From Larix sibirica (taxonomy: Eukaryota; Streptophyta; Pinopsida; Pinales; Pinaceae), in assembly GCA_004151065.3 (NCBI GenBank), contig NWUY0305053456.1:1-53706 (forward strand): a stretch of DNA of 53,706 nucleotides. The letters are read 5' to 3'. Below the pieces are notes generated by a model. That model was not told the DNA's origin. It made no database searches and worked only from the letters and a program-made list of their open reading frames with translations. Positions 33,231 through 45,540 of the stretch are shown in pieces. Both the position numbers and the translations under genes were made by a program. Each line of letters begins with the position of its first letter. Position 1 is the first letter of the stretch.

Positions 33231-33800
33231 TTAAGTGAAGCCAATCACTCTATTTCCTTTGAGCCATTTCTGTTCAATTAGATTCCGAATGCTCCATACT
33301 ATTTGTGTGATTACAGCAATAATACAATCGATTTGCTCTAAGTGCATCCAGAGTGCATTCCCTTTTTGTATAATTTGCATAACCTTATTACCAATGATAT
33401 AACATGCCATTCTGATTGGCAAATGATTTCTTTCTTCAATCACGACTCCTTTACCTCCTTGCCTGGTGCCATACTTATCATACAGGGTTGGCTCAGTGCG
33501 GTTATTTGCCCTCTTGTGGGTTCCCTGGAAACTAGTGGCGACATCTTGTCCTTCCATTGAAAGGCCTGTGATTTTGTGTATATCATCAACATAAATGGGA
33601 TACAGTTTATCCAGCCACAGAGTATACCCGTGCATTCAGCTAATTGAAAACCTGGTGCAGTTCTGGATTTCATCAGATTTGTCAAACGCGGGTAGGTCCT
33701 TGATATTCATTAAAGTAGAGCGCCTAAGGGCCTCGAACTCAGGCTTCCACTTTGTAATCACTGTGCCGTCCGATTCTTCTATAAATCCTGGTAGATACTA
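33231..33800 (-). pseudogene. Retroelement-associated protein, N-terminal half, broken
   Basis: From about 33800 on the minus strand the frame reads DGTVITKWKPEFEALRRSTL and then, after a stop, MHGYTLWLDKLYPIYVDDIH, KITGLSMEGQD and YGTRQGGKGVVI to 33231. The pattern (WLD..., IHKITGLS..G, YGT..GG.G) fits an uncharacterised protein found with LTR retroelements in plant nuclear genomes. The C-terminal half of a similar protein is at 3537-4157. The 33440-33685 frame is a shadow. No biochemical role is known to me. Confidence 0.45.
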
Positions 33801-33860
33801 GGCTGCATGTCGGGATAAAGTTCCTTATTAGAGAAACATACCTTCATTTCAGTTCAAGGA

Positions 33861-33914
33861 GGAGCAGTGAAAGATGCAGGAGCAGTAAAAGGTGCAGGAG
33901 CAGTAAAAGGTGCA
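33861..33914 (+). repeat. 18-bp unit tandem repeat, three copies
   Basis: GGAGCAGTAAAAGGTGCA is repeated three times without gaps. The first copy has two substitutions. It lies just upstream of the LINE fragment. Confidence 0.95.
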
Positions 33915-33969
33915 CATTGAAATAGACCTTATTTCTTTTGTAAAGCCTTGGATAACCTCATTCATGACT

Positions 33970-36030
33970 ACCTACATCGAAAACCTTCTCCATTAGCTTC
34001 TCAGGGAATAGGTGTTGTAGCTTCAACTCCCCCATGTGGCAGAGATGGGACATTTGTTAGTTCTGGAAAGGTGGGCAAGGGGTCTGACACATAGACCCAG
34101 ATTGGTGTGCTTCATGCATCTCAGAGTTTGGGAGGTAGTTCAGGGGGAAGGGTGGCACAGGGGACCTTTAGGAATGCTACGATATTTAGCTCACAACCAG
34201 TGTGACATTCTGACTTTGGACCTATGGGAACCTAAAGGGGATTTATTACTTTGTCATCTTCTATTGTAGGTGTCAATGTTCAGGTTAAAGGTATGGATGT
34301 TGATGAAGGTTGGCAAGTTAAGTCCAATAAGAATAAGGGGACATCATCCCCTCTTACATTCAGAAAGCCTCATATAATAGTGATTTATGGGCTTCAGGAA
34401 AAGTCCTTCAAGGATTTTGTGGCCCTTTATCCAAACAAGGGTGCCTCTTATTTTGGCAATGTAGCTTTGAGCAATAGTTTAAGCACTCTAGGGAACCCTC
34501 TATTATTTGAATTAAGTTATCTCCTCTTTCTTGGAATGTTAGAGGGATAATGATCCTAGGACGTAAGCAGCTAGTTTGAGGAGTTATATAGAAGGCTAAG
34601 CCAGATGTGGTTTTTTTTATAAGAGGTATATTCTACTGCTTTTGAGCTTCACAACTGCATGAGCTATGTGTGGAATGGTCCCTTTTAGACCACAAATCAC
34701 ATTCAAGGGGAGCATAGGTTGTTATGTCTCCTTACCTTTATAACTTCGTTACATCAGACAGTGTTAATCCAAACACCCGATGCATGTGGGTTACTCTTTT
34801 GTTGCAAGAGAGATTGCTTGGATTTTATTCAATACATGTGCTCAATACCAATAATTTTGCTCAATCCTACCTTTGGGATATAATTATCCCAGATGTAGAT
34901 TATATTGTGGCTAGTGACTTCAACATGGTGGAATTTGAAGGTGATCGCAATGGTGGTATAAGTTGGATGGTCTGTGGTGCAGAGAAGTAGGCATGGCCAA
35001 GGTGTGTTGAGGGTGCAAGCAATACTAGATAGTGTGTATGGCCCTTGGGAGAATATCTCCTTTTTTAGGAGGCTTCAACCAGTGTTAGTTCTGATTAAGT
35101 AAATTGGTTCAAATTACTTCCTTATTGAAACCTCCATCTTAGTGGGTCAGGTGATGGATTTTAAGCCATTTTACTTGTTTAAGATGAATGTCTCTCATTT
35201 GGATTTTCATTTCCATGCTCTAGTTCATCGTGTTTGGAACCTTGTTCTTCATCTTTTTAGGGATAGGGGATGGTTGTTATGGTAGGAAGAAGCCATGCAG
35301 AGGATAGTCAAATTCATTCATGGATGGTGGCATATGATTGCTCACAAGAATAGGAGGGAGCTTCTTGAAGCTAGGAAACAATTGGAAGATATTCATGTCT
35401 TCCTTTAGAAAGAGCTTCATAAATCTGTCCTTCAAGAGGAGGTTGCATGCTTGGAGTCAATGGTGGGGAGAGAAGAGGAGTCTATTTATAGAGGATCCAG
35501 AGTCCATGACAGGTTACAATTAATTTAGGAGGGGGATAAGGACTTCAAATTATTCTTTGAATTTGTCAAAAAGAAGGTGGTAGCTAATATAGTGCTTCGG
35601 CTTTGTCGAGACGATCTTTTCACTAGAGGAAGATCCTTCTAGAATCTGAGGCATGTCTAGTGACCATTTTAGAATATTTTTAAGCCTATATGTTTGAAAA
35701 GATTATTGTTGCTGCTAGAAATGCTTGTTATAGGGTTGTGCCACACAAGGTTTCTATTGTAGACCATGATAGGTTTGGCAAGGATTTCACAAAGGATGAA
35801 AATTTTCCATCTCTTGGTTCTATGAAGAATGGTCAATCTCCTAGGGTTGCTGGAGTGCCTTGTGAGTTCTGCAAGGTTATGTGTAATATTGTTGGTGATG
35901 ATTTTGGTCACCTAGCTTCATAGGCCTCTGCCTTAGGTTGTTTTAGAGAGTCCATTAATAAAGGATTAATAAATCTTATTCTAAAGAATGCTCATAGGGA
36001 CACCATTGAGGGCTGGCTATTACATTATTA
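33970..36030 (+). mobile_element. Degenerate non-LTR (LINE, L1-type) retrotransposon
   Basis: A broken plus-strand frame contains an ORF1-like Ser/Gly-rich tail ending VKGMDVDEGWQVKSNKNKG (34270-34330), an apurinic endonuclease start (LSWNVRGI near 34525-34550, then KAKPDVVF), endonuclease motifs (DYIVASDFNMVEFEGDR, about 34890-34950), an endonuclease-RT linker (RRELLEARKQLEDIH near 35350-35400, GDKDFKLFFEFVKKKVV near 35535-35585), and the start of reverse transcriptase (PRVAGVPCEFCK and INKGLINLILKNAHRDTIEGW-like, to about 36020). The catalytic RT core is missing because the piece is truncated. Stops and shifts are frequent. Confidence 0.85.
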
Positions 36031-36059
36031 AGTATTTATTATAGAATAGCTAGTGTCTT

Positions 36060-38455
36060 ATATATTCGTTGCTTGAAGCTCCAGTATGTAACACCCATAG
36101 GACGTGACCATAGGACGTGAGACCACCAGTTCTCGATCCACCGTTACCAGGAGGTTTTCAGTAACCATCAGTTGTAGATCCCCCGTTACCAGTTCTACGT
36201 TACTAGTTATTGAGCCCCCATGCCCAGTTGGACGTTACCTTTTTGATGTGCCCAGTTCAGTTGTGGTGTTCTCCATGTCCGTATCATAGGCAAGGGACTA
36301 GGGACTTATTATTATAGGGCTGATACAAAGACTGATACAAATACTATTTATGGCAGTATATAGTGCATGGAGATTAAGGCAGTATATTAGTACTTACTTT
36401 TAGAGTAGTTATTTCTCTACAGCTATATCATTGGGGTAAGTAAAGTTGAGTTTTTATTACATAAAATGAAAATTTTATGAAGTTGATCTAGGGGAACGAA
36501 GATTGAGGCTCGACCAAACTCGCATATCTACGTTATTCAAATTAATAGTAGACTTTACTAACTAACTAACTAAAGCTGAGCGTAAGTAGCCCTCTATGAT
36601 GCCCTGGAGCAGCTACAACGAGTAAGCTTCTTTTTGTCTCCTTTTTTACTAAGAGAAGAGTAAATCTATGAATGAATTCTAATGTGTCCCAGTAACGTAA
36701 GTAAGGTACTAGCCATAGTTTCATTCTTTGAAAAAGATTCCCTTGAAAGCCTTAAGCAGTAAGTTCCATTAGCCCTACTTTATAAAAGCTTTAGCTTAGT
36801 AAGTTCCGTGGACACTAGAGTGGAAGCTGTTTTGAGTGCCTTAAGCCACAGGAAGGCATATTTCCATTTCTATGCATTATTTTCATTTTAATAGAGAGAA
36901 TGCTTATTTTCAATATATGATATACTCACATCTTTACGTTTAACCTTTCCTTTGTAACAATATGGGCTGCACTTAGTTCCATTAAACTCTTGGGACGGTG
37001 ATGTATCAAGAACAGAACAGTTCACGTCGAACGTAGTAGATATGTGAGTCATTGTCCAACAAACTTATTTGTGCCTCCTGCCCCGACTGAACCTGAGACC
37101 GTTGTGATAACTCAAAAATTATGTCTCTGGTGGTAATGTAATAAAGAAAGTACAGTGTACATGGAAAATAGCAGTTATTACACTAGACAGCTTAAGACAA
37201 TAGCTTTACTCTCTCTTTCTCTTTGTTGCCCAAAGAATGGATACTAGAGGCTGCTGCTAGTACCTTACTAAAACGTTGTTACTCAGGCTATTGAGTCCTA
37301 TCCTGTTTATTAATTAAAATAGTGTTTACCGGAAGGGAGAGACACTCCTATTACGGAACCCAATGCCTGAATTACCTACTTACTTAGGGGCAGATGGGGC
37401 AGATACTTATTGTAGACGTTAATACGATAGGACAGTTAGGACCAGCTACAACACCTTCAATCTATTGTTCGTAAAACAATGCCTTCATTACGGTTCCTTA
37501 GGGGCTGCTACTTCTTCAACTCTATATACGTGATTTCCCTAGGACATTTTTTTACCAGCCAATTTCTTAAAGCATCCAGCCAGTAACTCTCGATGCAAAT
37601 AATGATGCCCGCAAGTAATGCAAGTAAGCAGCCGGGTTGGTCTATCTATAAAGCAAGGAAGCAAATCCAATCCAGGTTGAATCTATTCATTTTATCTCGG
37701 CAGGTGGGTCTTCCTGATCAATTCCATTGCTAGGCGCCTGTTCTTTGATACCATATTTTGCACTATGCTCATCATGTAGCTCCATCAATTGCGCTATGCA
37801 ACTCATCATGTTGCACCATCATTTGCACTATGCAACTCAACAAATGGTAATCAACATTATATCTAACTAGTTGTTGTAAATTGTTCTTGGTGTTATGGTT
37901 CGTGTATCCCTGGTGTTTTATTTCGTGGCTCTTGTTTGTCGAAGCATATTGTTTGCTCTTGATTCGCGAAGCAGACTCGTCATCCATCAATAAATCCATC
38001 GGTGCTCTTGTCTCGCGAAGCATCCATCATAGTCGGGTGGTTTTGTAAAGCAAGCCTCCTCGCAAGCCGTGTCAAGGTCTTTGTCTCCAGTTCGAAAGAA
38101 GAGAGATCCTTCCTCTCAATCAGGTCAAAGGTAGGCAGCAAGATCTATCTCAGCAGGTGGGTCGAAGCAGTAAGTGTCTCTACGAGGTACCTTCTTTCCA
38201 ACCGGTATAAAGTTCTCCTTGCCCTCACCCTCACCCTAAGACCCAAGTCAGCTGACCTAGCGATCATCCATCCCTTCCCATCTCATCCCATTTCAACGGC
38301 AGCGGTGACAGGGAAAACAGCGAAGAAGGGAACAGAGAAAACCGAGTATATTATAGTATCCCAGCCCACCAAGCTATGACTGGCATCTCCACCTGTATCG
38401 AGTGGATCGACTGCATCAACTAGCGGCTCTCTCTCGGCATCTACGGGGATGATGT
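36060..38455. other. Repeat mosaic, no gene recognised
   Basis: The segment 36090-36290 has tandem-like repeats of ATAGGACGTGA and CCGTTACCAG. The segment 37765-37850 repeats CTATGCAACTCA and CATCAT. ACTCGCATATCTACG lies at 36519-36533. A 125-codon plus frame (38002-38379) shows no motif. The rest is AT-rich intergenic DNA. Confidence 0.45.
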
Positions 38456-38535
38456 TCTCCCGTGTATTGGCTATGCTCTCTCCCGTGTATTGGCTAGCGG
38501 CAGCTCACATTCTCTCCCGGCGTGTATTGGCTAGT
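38456..38535 (+). repeat. Short tandem repeat around CTCTCCCGTGTATTGGCTA
   Basis: Three imperfect copies of CTCTCCCGTGTATTGGCTA lie at about 38456-38474, 38477-38495 and 38511-38534, with variable spacers, followed by a weaker TATTGGCT copy near 38567. Confidence 0.8.
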
Positions 38536-41195
38536 GATAATCGGCACCTCCTGTGACTGATGGGCTATTGGCTGTCAATGATTGGCGTATGACCCATCAC
38601 AGGTGCATCGTAAGTAAAGCATAATTGATCAATTCGAGAACATTGAGGAAGGGGTTCCCATGGTTTGAAAGATTGATTCTCAAATTCCCTGAAGATTCCA
38701 AAGATTGGTTAAAGCTTGAGCAAGGAGATCATCAAGAGAATGGTTATGCTGGAGTAATTATTCGAGGAACAGCCCTGGATTTTTCTTGCTATCCCCTCAT
38801 CAGAGCCCCCTGGTTCTGAGTTTATTTCTAACAAAAGTATAACCTTGCTTGCCTTCTTACTTGTCTTAAGGAAGATATCCCATAAGCTTTCACTTTCAGA
38901 TCGTAGTGTTATCTTAAAAGAGCTTACCAATCCCCCCTTTTCATCCTCGAGGAATAAAAATTGAAGATCTCCGCTTGCCTGCCTTAAGGAAGAGGAGCCA
39001 TTAGCGTTACTTACTCACCCTCCCTTAGAAGGATAGATTCTTGAAAAGTAATTGCATATTGACATATTTTCTTTTTTTAGACTTACCAACCCCCCCGTAA
39101 TTCTCCCAATTCGAATGACATAAATAGTGAAAAATAACCCGATCCATAAGCGTGAGCACGATAGGCATCTACCTTCCCTAACTTTCAAACGCTCTCTCTA
39201 CAAGGATACAGATATCATCGAAGTGTACACCGGATGGCAACAGCAGCTCCCAGATAGGTACTAATCTATTACACACATCATATATCCAGCATCACAGAGA
39301 AGACTATCCACACACCGCTTGCTGCTGCCCTCCCTCAACTCAGGTATCCCTCCCCTCCACTCTCTTCTTCTTTTACCCCCATTTCATCTAAGCAGGCCCT
39401 TCTCTCTGCTCTGCTCCCAGATGAAACATAACCCTTTACCTCTAATTTTTCGTCTTTTATAAGTCCGCATTGAGATATCTCGGCTAGCGTTCTTTCCTCT
39501 CCTCTCATGCTGCCCCTGGTCCTTTCTTCCTTTCCTTTCCTTCCTCTTCTCGCTTATTCGGCCTTATTCCTGACGGGTACAACTAGATAGATGATCTGAC
39601 ATTACTTACTTGCTCGCTTACTTGCTTGCTTATATCCTGGCTTGGATACTTTGGTTCTTCGCCGAACTATTCGAAGGGGATTAGCCCGGCACCCCATCCT
39701 ACTTTGATTATACAAGCTAAAAAAGAAAGTAAGGGAGGATATATGGAGGACCTCGCCCTTCTTTCATTGAATGAATTGATGGGGTTATCTCTATCCAAAT
39801 CGGTTATACCTAATAGTAAAAGTGCGCAGAGTAGTTGGTTATACCTAAGAATAAGTAGATCCCGCTAGCGAGGTTAAGCTTATAGTTATAAAGCAAGGGA
39901 AGTTTTATAAAGCAAGATAGTACCAGCCTATAGAGTCCCAGCTAGCGAGAGAAGCAGCACGATACGAGGTTCAGCTAGCACGCACAGGTTGGCTTTGATG
40001 GCTTATACTACTTCTTGTTTGCTTGTACAACATCCACCACTTTTACGAGGCAATAGGTGCGATACAAGGTTTCAGTTCACACGAGACAACCTTTCACTCA
40101 GTAGAATCAATCTTTCACCTTTATTTCCCTCCATGACGAGACTCTGACTCTATCGGGGAGGCTTATTACTATCATTGGCCAGCAAGGAGTATCAAACTTC
40201 GAGCTAAGGTTCCGGTGGATCGAGCTACCTTATAGGAGCACGGGGAAAGTCAATTGTGGGGCTTTCCTACATAGTCATTCATTCTCTGAGGAAAGGGCTT
40301 ATCTATTAGGCTTTGTCTCTTGGCCAAACCCATCAGGCTCGGAAGAGGGAAGAGTTCTGAGTTTTTACTCTAAAGGGCCAGGCCCAAGCCGAGGAAGGAA
40401 AGTGTCGGGAAGAGCCAGTTCCGAGCTGAGCGTACCAACCTTTAGAAAGAAAAGGAAAATAGCTCCAACAAGCCTGTTGGTATCAGTCGAGTAACTATCC
40501 TTTACATCTATGAAGGAAGGCGAAGCCGTACATCCATAAGGGGAGGTGCACTAGTTCCTACCATCAGATCCAGCAAGGAAATATCCTAAGCTCTAGTCCC
40601 AAGGGTGAAAGGAAGAAGGGAAGGAAGGAAGGATGGATGGATGGATGGACGGAGGCAGAGCTTTGCCTAGCACTCATTGCGCATCCTCCTTTATAGATAC
40701 AGGCCTTAATAAAACCTGTAATACTGGGACCTTGCTTTATTACCACTCTCTTCTTTTACCTCTCAGTGTTGTGTACCAATAAAAGGACTCTCTTAACTTT
40801 GAGTTTGTTGATCGCTACAAATTAACTTAGTTGTTCCGTCTTCCTTAGAAATAGAGGTTGGACACGCTTCGCTCCTCATATTTTTTTCCTCATAGGAACA
40901 CTTTTTCTTTTATTAGCCTCTGAAACTTTTCCTTTTAGCCTCAGACCTTATAAGCCGGGACACTTCTTTTCTCTCTGGTCTTTTATCTCTGGGGAACCTT
41001 TACCTTAAAGCCCAAGGATTAGCCCAAGGAATGAATGAATGGGTGGAATGGGACACAGGCCGAACAAACACTGTCACTCTTTTACGATCTGAGCTATTTT
41101 AACGGTTATTAATTTGACCTAGATGGATTATCTCGAGGACATAGGAGGATGCCTTTACCTCTCTCTTGATGCCTAGAACTTTTAGCCCACATTCC
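38536..41195. other. Intergenic, no gene recognised
   Basis: No frame longer than 80 codons, and none with a recognised motif. Simple GGAA/GGAT runs occur at 40615-40650. Pyrimidine-rich stretches occupy 39350-39560. No RNA gene was seen. Confidence 0.4.
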
Positions 41196-41230
41196 AAGGA
41201 AAGGCTTGCTTGACCAAAGGGAGGGCAAGG
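41196..41230 (+). repeat. 35-bp AAGG-bounded repeat, complete copy
   Basis: Identical to the two copies at 11517-11582, with AAGG at both ends and the core GCTTGCTTGACCAAAGGG. It is isolated in otherwise unassigned DNA. Confidence 0.85.
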
Positions 41231-44200
41231 GTTACACAGCTTGAGAAAGAACGGGGACACTGCACACCGTGAGAAGGAAGGATGGATTGATTGATTAGAC
41301 TCCCATATTACCTACGTTCTTTATTACTTACGTTATTTCCGTACTTGGTTTAGCGCTTTTATAACCTTCGTACGCAGGGAGGAAACTGAAGGAGTCACTT
41401 AGGAATTATTTATTGGAGGAACTTATTAGCGGAGGAATGCTTCAACCTTTTAGAATAGACCCCTTATCATGGGGGATCACAACGAGCCTTCAAATGCATT
41501 CTGGCTTAATAAAATTAGGGCCTCTTAGTCTTTTATAGAATACAACCTCGATTCCGGTACGCCAATTATACTTTGGGTGACCTTCTACCTCTAAGAAATT
41601 ACTGTAAGGATTATCTTACTTTTATCCTCATTGGGACTTCACGGCGAATAGGGGAATTTTTTTACCTCTCCCAGGCCAGCCAGATGAGCCTTTAGGTCCA
41701 TATAACAGTAAAAATCAAAAAGGAAGATTCAGTTATCAAGGAAGATTAAGAAGTGAAAAGAACAAGAACAACAATAAGATAAGTTTGGGACTTGTACTTG
41801 GAGAATACAGCATTAATGGTAAATTTAAGAGTGCAAGGGTGGCGTATCGGGACCTTCCCCTACAAAATAAATAAAGAAAGAGGATAGATTCAGTGAACCA
41901 ACTTTCTCTGTGATTTATTCGGTCCGGTAGATTCAATTCCTTCCTCAATCCCTCCCTCCTAAGAAGAATTCAGGCAAGTGCGCATTTCCTAGCAGTCATA
42001 AGCCTGTGCATCCAAGGAGGTTACTCTGATGGACCAACCATAATCCCATCTACCCAACCTATCTGGGGCAGTTAAACGATCTCAGCTAAAGGTCAACCAC
42101 CTACCTATCCTATAGGCTACTCAACTATCCATCCCATCCCATCCAGCTATGTCTCATCAGTTCCGGCTGTTTATTCTCAACCTCTCTGGGGCAGTTCCAC
42201 AATATCTATCTAAAGCTAAAGTTTTTTGCTGTGGATAATAAATCCAGTAGTTCCCAGGATCTCTGCTAAAGGTTCTGTTTGTAGTTCATCAATTAAAGAA
42301 GAAGCAGTTCACGACGTGTCTGTTAAAGGCTCTGGCAAAGGTTCTAAGTGCGTACCCAACATCCAATCGTAAGTCAAGGCCCAATAGGGGTTAAACACGA
42401 AAGGTTGGTAGATTGTCGTACTTCAATCCCGTTGTTTGCTCCTCGTCCAACCGATCAAGCAAGAAGTCATCATCCTAAAAGTAGAAATATTTCCTCTCCT
42501 TTTAGTTGAGCCTGCTTGCGCACCTCTATCGAGCCTCCTACTCTTGCATTAATGTGAATGAGCGCGACCTACTGTTACCAACCCACCTGTTCCGTTTGTA
42601 CTGGCTCACTTACGAAACTTAGTGATTGGACAGGCTAGACACTTTGAACATTTGTCCCTTTTGAAAGAAGCCTACTTGAAGGACTTTATGTTGGATGGAC
42701 AGCTACCCGCAACCTTTTGTCAACCCTTGATAGACCAGCTCACAGACCTGAACTTTGATATTCACAGACTGGCTTCCAAACCAACTACTTGCTTCATGAA
42801 TAATGCTTAGGAGATAGGCACTTCAAATTGCCTGAACCACCTTAAATACGGGGGGTTTGGCTAAGCTTGCTTTTGAGATCGACCAGAACCACTCCCAATA
42901 GCTTCTGAATCAAATCTTTGGATTATATTCTTCATCTTGAGTTTATTATTCTGGGGCAACCTACCCCGCCTTAGAAGAGTAGTTTCTTCTTGGGAAAGAA
43001 CCTTTAGTTTCATATTTGCCCCTTCGATCCTCATCTTCAGTTTAATATGCGGCGAGAGGTACGCAGTCTTCAGACACTTATTATTTACATTATTATGACT
43101 CCACCTTAGCTTTTTTCTATCTCTTCTTGAGACCTATACTTTTGGTTATTCTTCTTTTCTTCGCCACCTCACATTGAGTTTTATAGCTTACGGGTACGGG
43201 ACTATTCTTAATCTGAATAACCTTCTTATTTCTTATGGCTAGGATTTTACCCCCCACCTGGGACCTATTTCATATGAGAATTGGGAGGTACGCAGTCGCT
43301 TCGCTCAGCCTCAACTGTTTATATTGGGCCTTTTTATACGTAATTTCAGGCGGGCTTTCTATTTTTTAGCCTACAGGAAGGATTACTAGAAGTAGCACAG
43401 GAACAAAACCAGTAGTGGAATTGTTATAGGGGGGGGTAGGTTACCCAAATCAATAGGTGAGGAGGAGATTCAACCGAAACCGCTGTATAGGTGCAGCACC
43501 ACCGATAAGTGTCCAGGCCTAAACACTTTGGCACCCATCCCGACGTTACGTGTTGTGATGTGAGGTTCCACAACCAGATCATAGGGTCTGTCTATAGAGG
43601 AATCACCATGCCATGAGGTCCAAAACCTGACAGGTAGGTTTGATGGGATGGGTACATATCCCCAAAACGTCCTCATTCCACAGTTTGAAATAGTCAAAAT
43701 CTATTTTTGTAAGACTGTTTCTCCTGGGTGTTGAGGTGTGTGTGTGTGTAGATGCCGCTCTAACCTTTGATGATAGTAAGGAGGATCATATATGATACCC
43801 AAGATCTACGTGAGCCGGTCACAAAACCCTATTCCATCCAGTCGTCATATTAGAAACTATTCCTGTGTAGTTACAAAATAAATGATTGAATCAAGGGGCG
43901 TTCTAGGCTTATTCCCTGGAGATCAATCTCGAAATAAAGAAGGGCCATGAGAAATACTTTGATTAACCGCCATGAGTTAGAAGCAACAAGGCAACATCAC
44001 CCCATGAGCATGAGCCATGAGCATGAGAAAAAATATCTCTACCTACCATGAGTAATAAAAAGCAGTGGTTACGGTGATTGAATCCATATGTGGCAAATTC
44101 GGGTGATCTCGTTTCCAAACCTTCGCTAAATTGGCTGTTTTACATATTCCAAATATCCTTGTGAGGGTTAATATTAACATCACACATCATCTGGGGGATA

Positions 44201-45020
44201 GCAAATGGTAAATTCGTGTGAATAAACTATACCAAGAATCTCGTTCCTCTCTGATCCTGTATTATTTCCTATTAATTATGAGCAAATATTATATAGCCAG
44301 GATTATTCCATATGAACTAAATTAGAAGCTCTGGTTTTTCCCAGGCAACGAGCGCAATTTATGATTCCCTGGATTCACTCACACCTGGATGGAATCAATT
44401 ATGTGAATGCCTGCCTATAGAGTACGGCTGTTGGCTCCACTCCCCAACCCCACCAGTCTTGATGGGTATATTATTTCCCAGTCTACCAGAGAATCTCTCA
44501 ATAAATAAAGTTTATTTAACACCTACCGATAAATACTCTACCCATAAACCTTGGCTAATTAGGGAATGGCAGAAGAAGGGGATTGAGGAGTTGACCCCGT
44601 TAAGCCTTGGGGGTTGGAAAGGGGGACCCAAAAAGACCTTTATTCCTAAGCCACAATATCATTTCCGTGTGCTGTCCTTTAGTTCCAGGCCTAAAAAAGC
44701 AAGTGGTAAATACCCTATTCCAGACCTATACCAGTTTTCCAGTTCTTCCTTCAATGTCGTCCATATCCCCATATCTCAATAAGTACTAGGAGGGTATTAT
44801 CTCCTATTAGCTAGCACCCCATTTCTTTTCCAAGACCTCTATATTATATAGTGGTGAGTGTGTTCCGGGCTCCCCTATTTGTTTGAAAGATCTATCTGCT
44901 TAGCAAAGTACTGGACTAACAATGGTATATCGTTTCCTTACGAGGCAGAGTCGTCCAAGCCCTGCGCGAAAAAGTCGTGTGAGTGATGGCACCGCAGCGG
45001 CAACAACGTAAAGAGTGGAC
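41231..45020. other. Repeat mosaic, no gene recognised
   Basis: A 107-codon plus frame (44459-44782) and a 75-codon minus frame (43470-43697) have no domain I can name. The segment 42570-42800 shares a block with 31770-31860. GAGGTACGCAGTC recurs at 43056 and 43287. A short TG run is at 43736-43749. The Pro/Ser tandem at 42049-42220 is listed separately. Confidence 0.4.
42049..42220 (+). repeat. Degenerate tandem repeat, about 125-bp period, codon-like
   Basis: The units at 42049-42092 and 42174-42220 share CAACCT, CTGGGGCAGTT and a CTAAAG box, and translate in one frame to QPIWGS and QPLWGSSTIS with Pro/Ser/Tyr-rich sequence between them (PTYPIGYSTIHPIPSSYVSS). A third partial GATCTCTGCTAAAGG lies near 42260. 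This may be a gag-like remnant or simple repeat decay. Confidence 0.45.
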
Positions 45021-45065
45021 TGATTGAGCCATATCTGATTGAGCCATATCTGATTGAGCCATGTC
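45021..45065 (+). repeat. 15-bp unit tandem repeat, three copies
   Basis: TGATTGAGCCATATC is repeated three times in tandem. The last copy has one substitution. Confidence 0.95.
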
Positions 45066-45128
45066 GTCGATTGAGAGGCTCGACCAAACACCACGCGAAA
45101 GCTTATTTCCATTTCAGCATTCCAAATT

Positions 45129-45540
45129 ATGCTTGGAATAAGACTGGTCTTTTTGCTGCTTGTCCTGGAAATCCTTGTGTTCCTGGAAATGCTTGGAATG
45201 ATCCTGGTTCTAATGCTTATGCTGGGAATTATGCTTGAAATGCTGCTACTGGGGATGCTGCTTAGACTGCTGGTCGTTCTGCTGCAAGGAATTATGAGGT
45301 CGGTTCAACAACTGGTGACGCTGGGAACGCTGCTAGGAATTATGTTGGGCCTACTTCTTCGAATGATGATGCCGGGAATGACCCTGGGGTCTGCTCCTTC
45401 TGCTTATGGGAATGCTCTTGGAACTGTTGGTCGTTCTGCTGCTAGAAATGCTCCTCTTGGAAATTACATTGGAACTGGTGCTTCCGGGGCTACTGGTAAT
45501 TATGATAATGCCGGTTCTCATGTTGATACTCGATGCTGTT
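45129..45540 (+). pseudogene. Gly/Ala/Asn-rich codon-like tract with internal repeat
   Basis: The open frame with a hydrophobic Leu/Met translation is out of phase for most of its length. The neighbouring frame reads CPGNPCVPGNAWNDPGSNAY, AGNYA, TAGRSAARN, GSTTGDAGNAARNYVGPTSS and NDDAGNDPG with two stops. After a shift near 45390 it continues AYGNALGTVGRSAARNAPLG and GTGASGATGNYDNAGSH. GRSAARN occurs twice. Codons are dominated by GCT, GGN and AAT. It looks like a decayed repeat protein or diverged triplet-repeat DNA, similar in style to 12020-14275. No family is recognised. Confidence 0.4.

Noticed and set aside
33861-45065. CRISPR-like arrays in short tandem repeats
   Set aside because: The 15-bp and 18-bp repeats are contiguous and have no unique spacers, and no cas-like gene is present. 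They are simple tandem repeats in a plant organelle genome.
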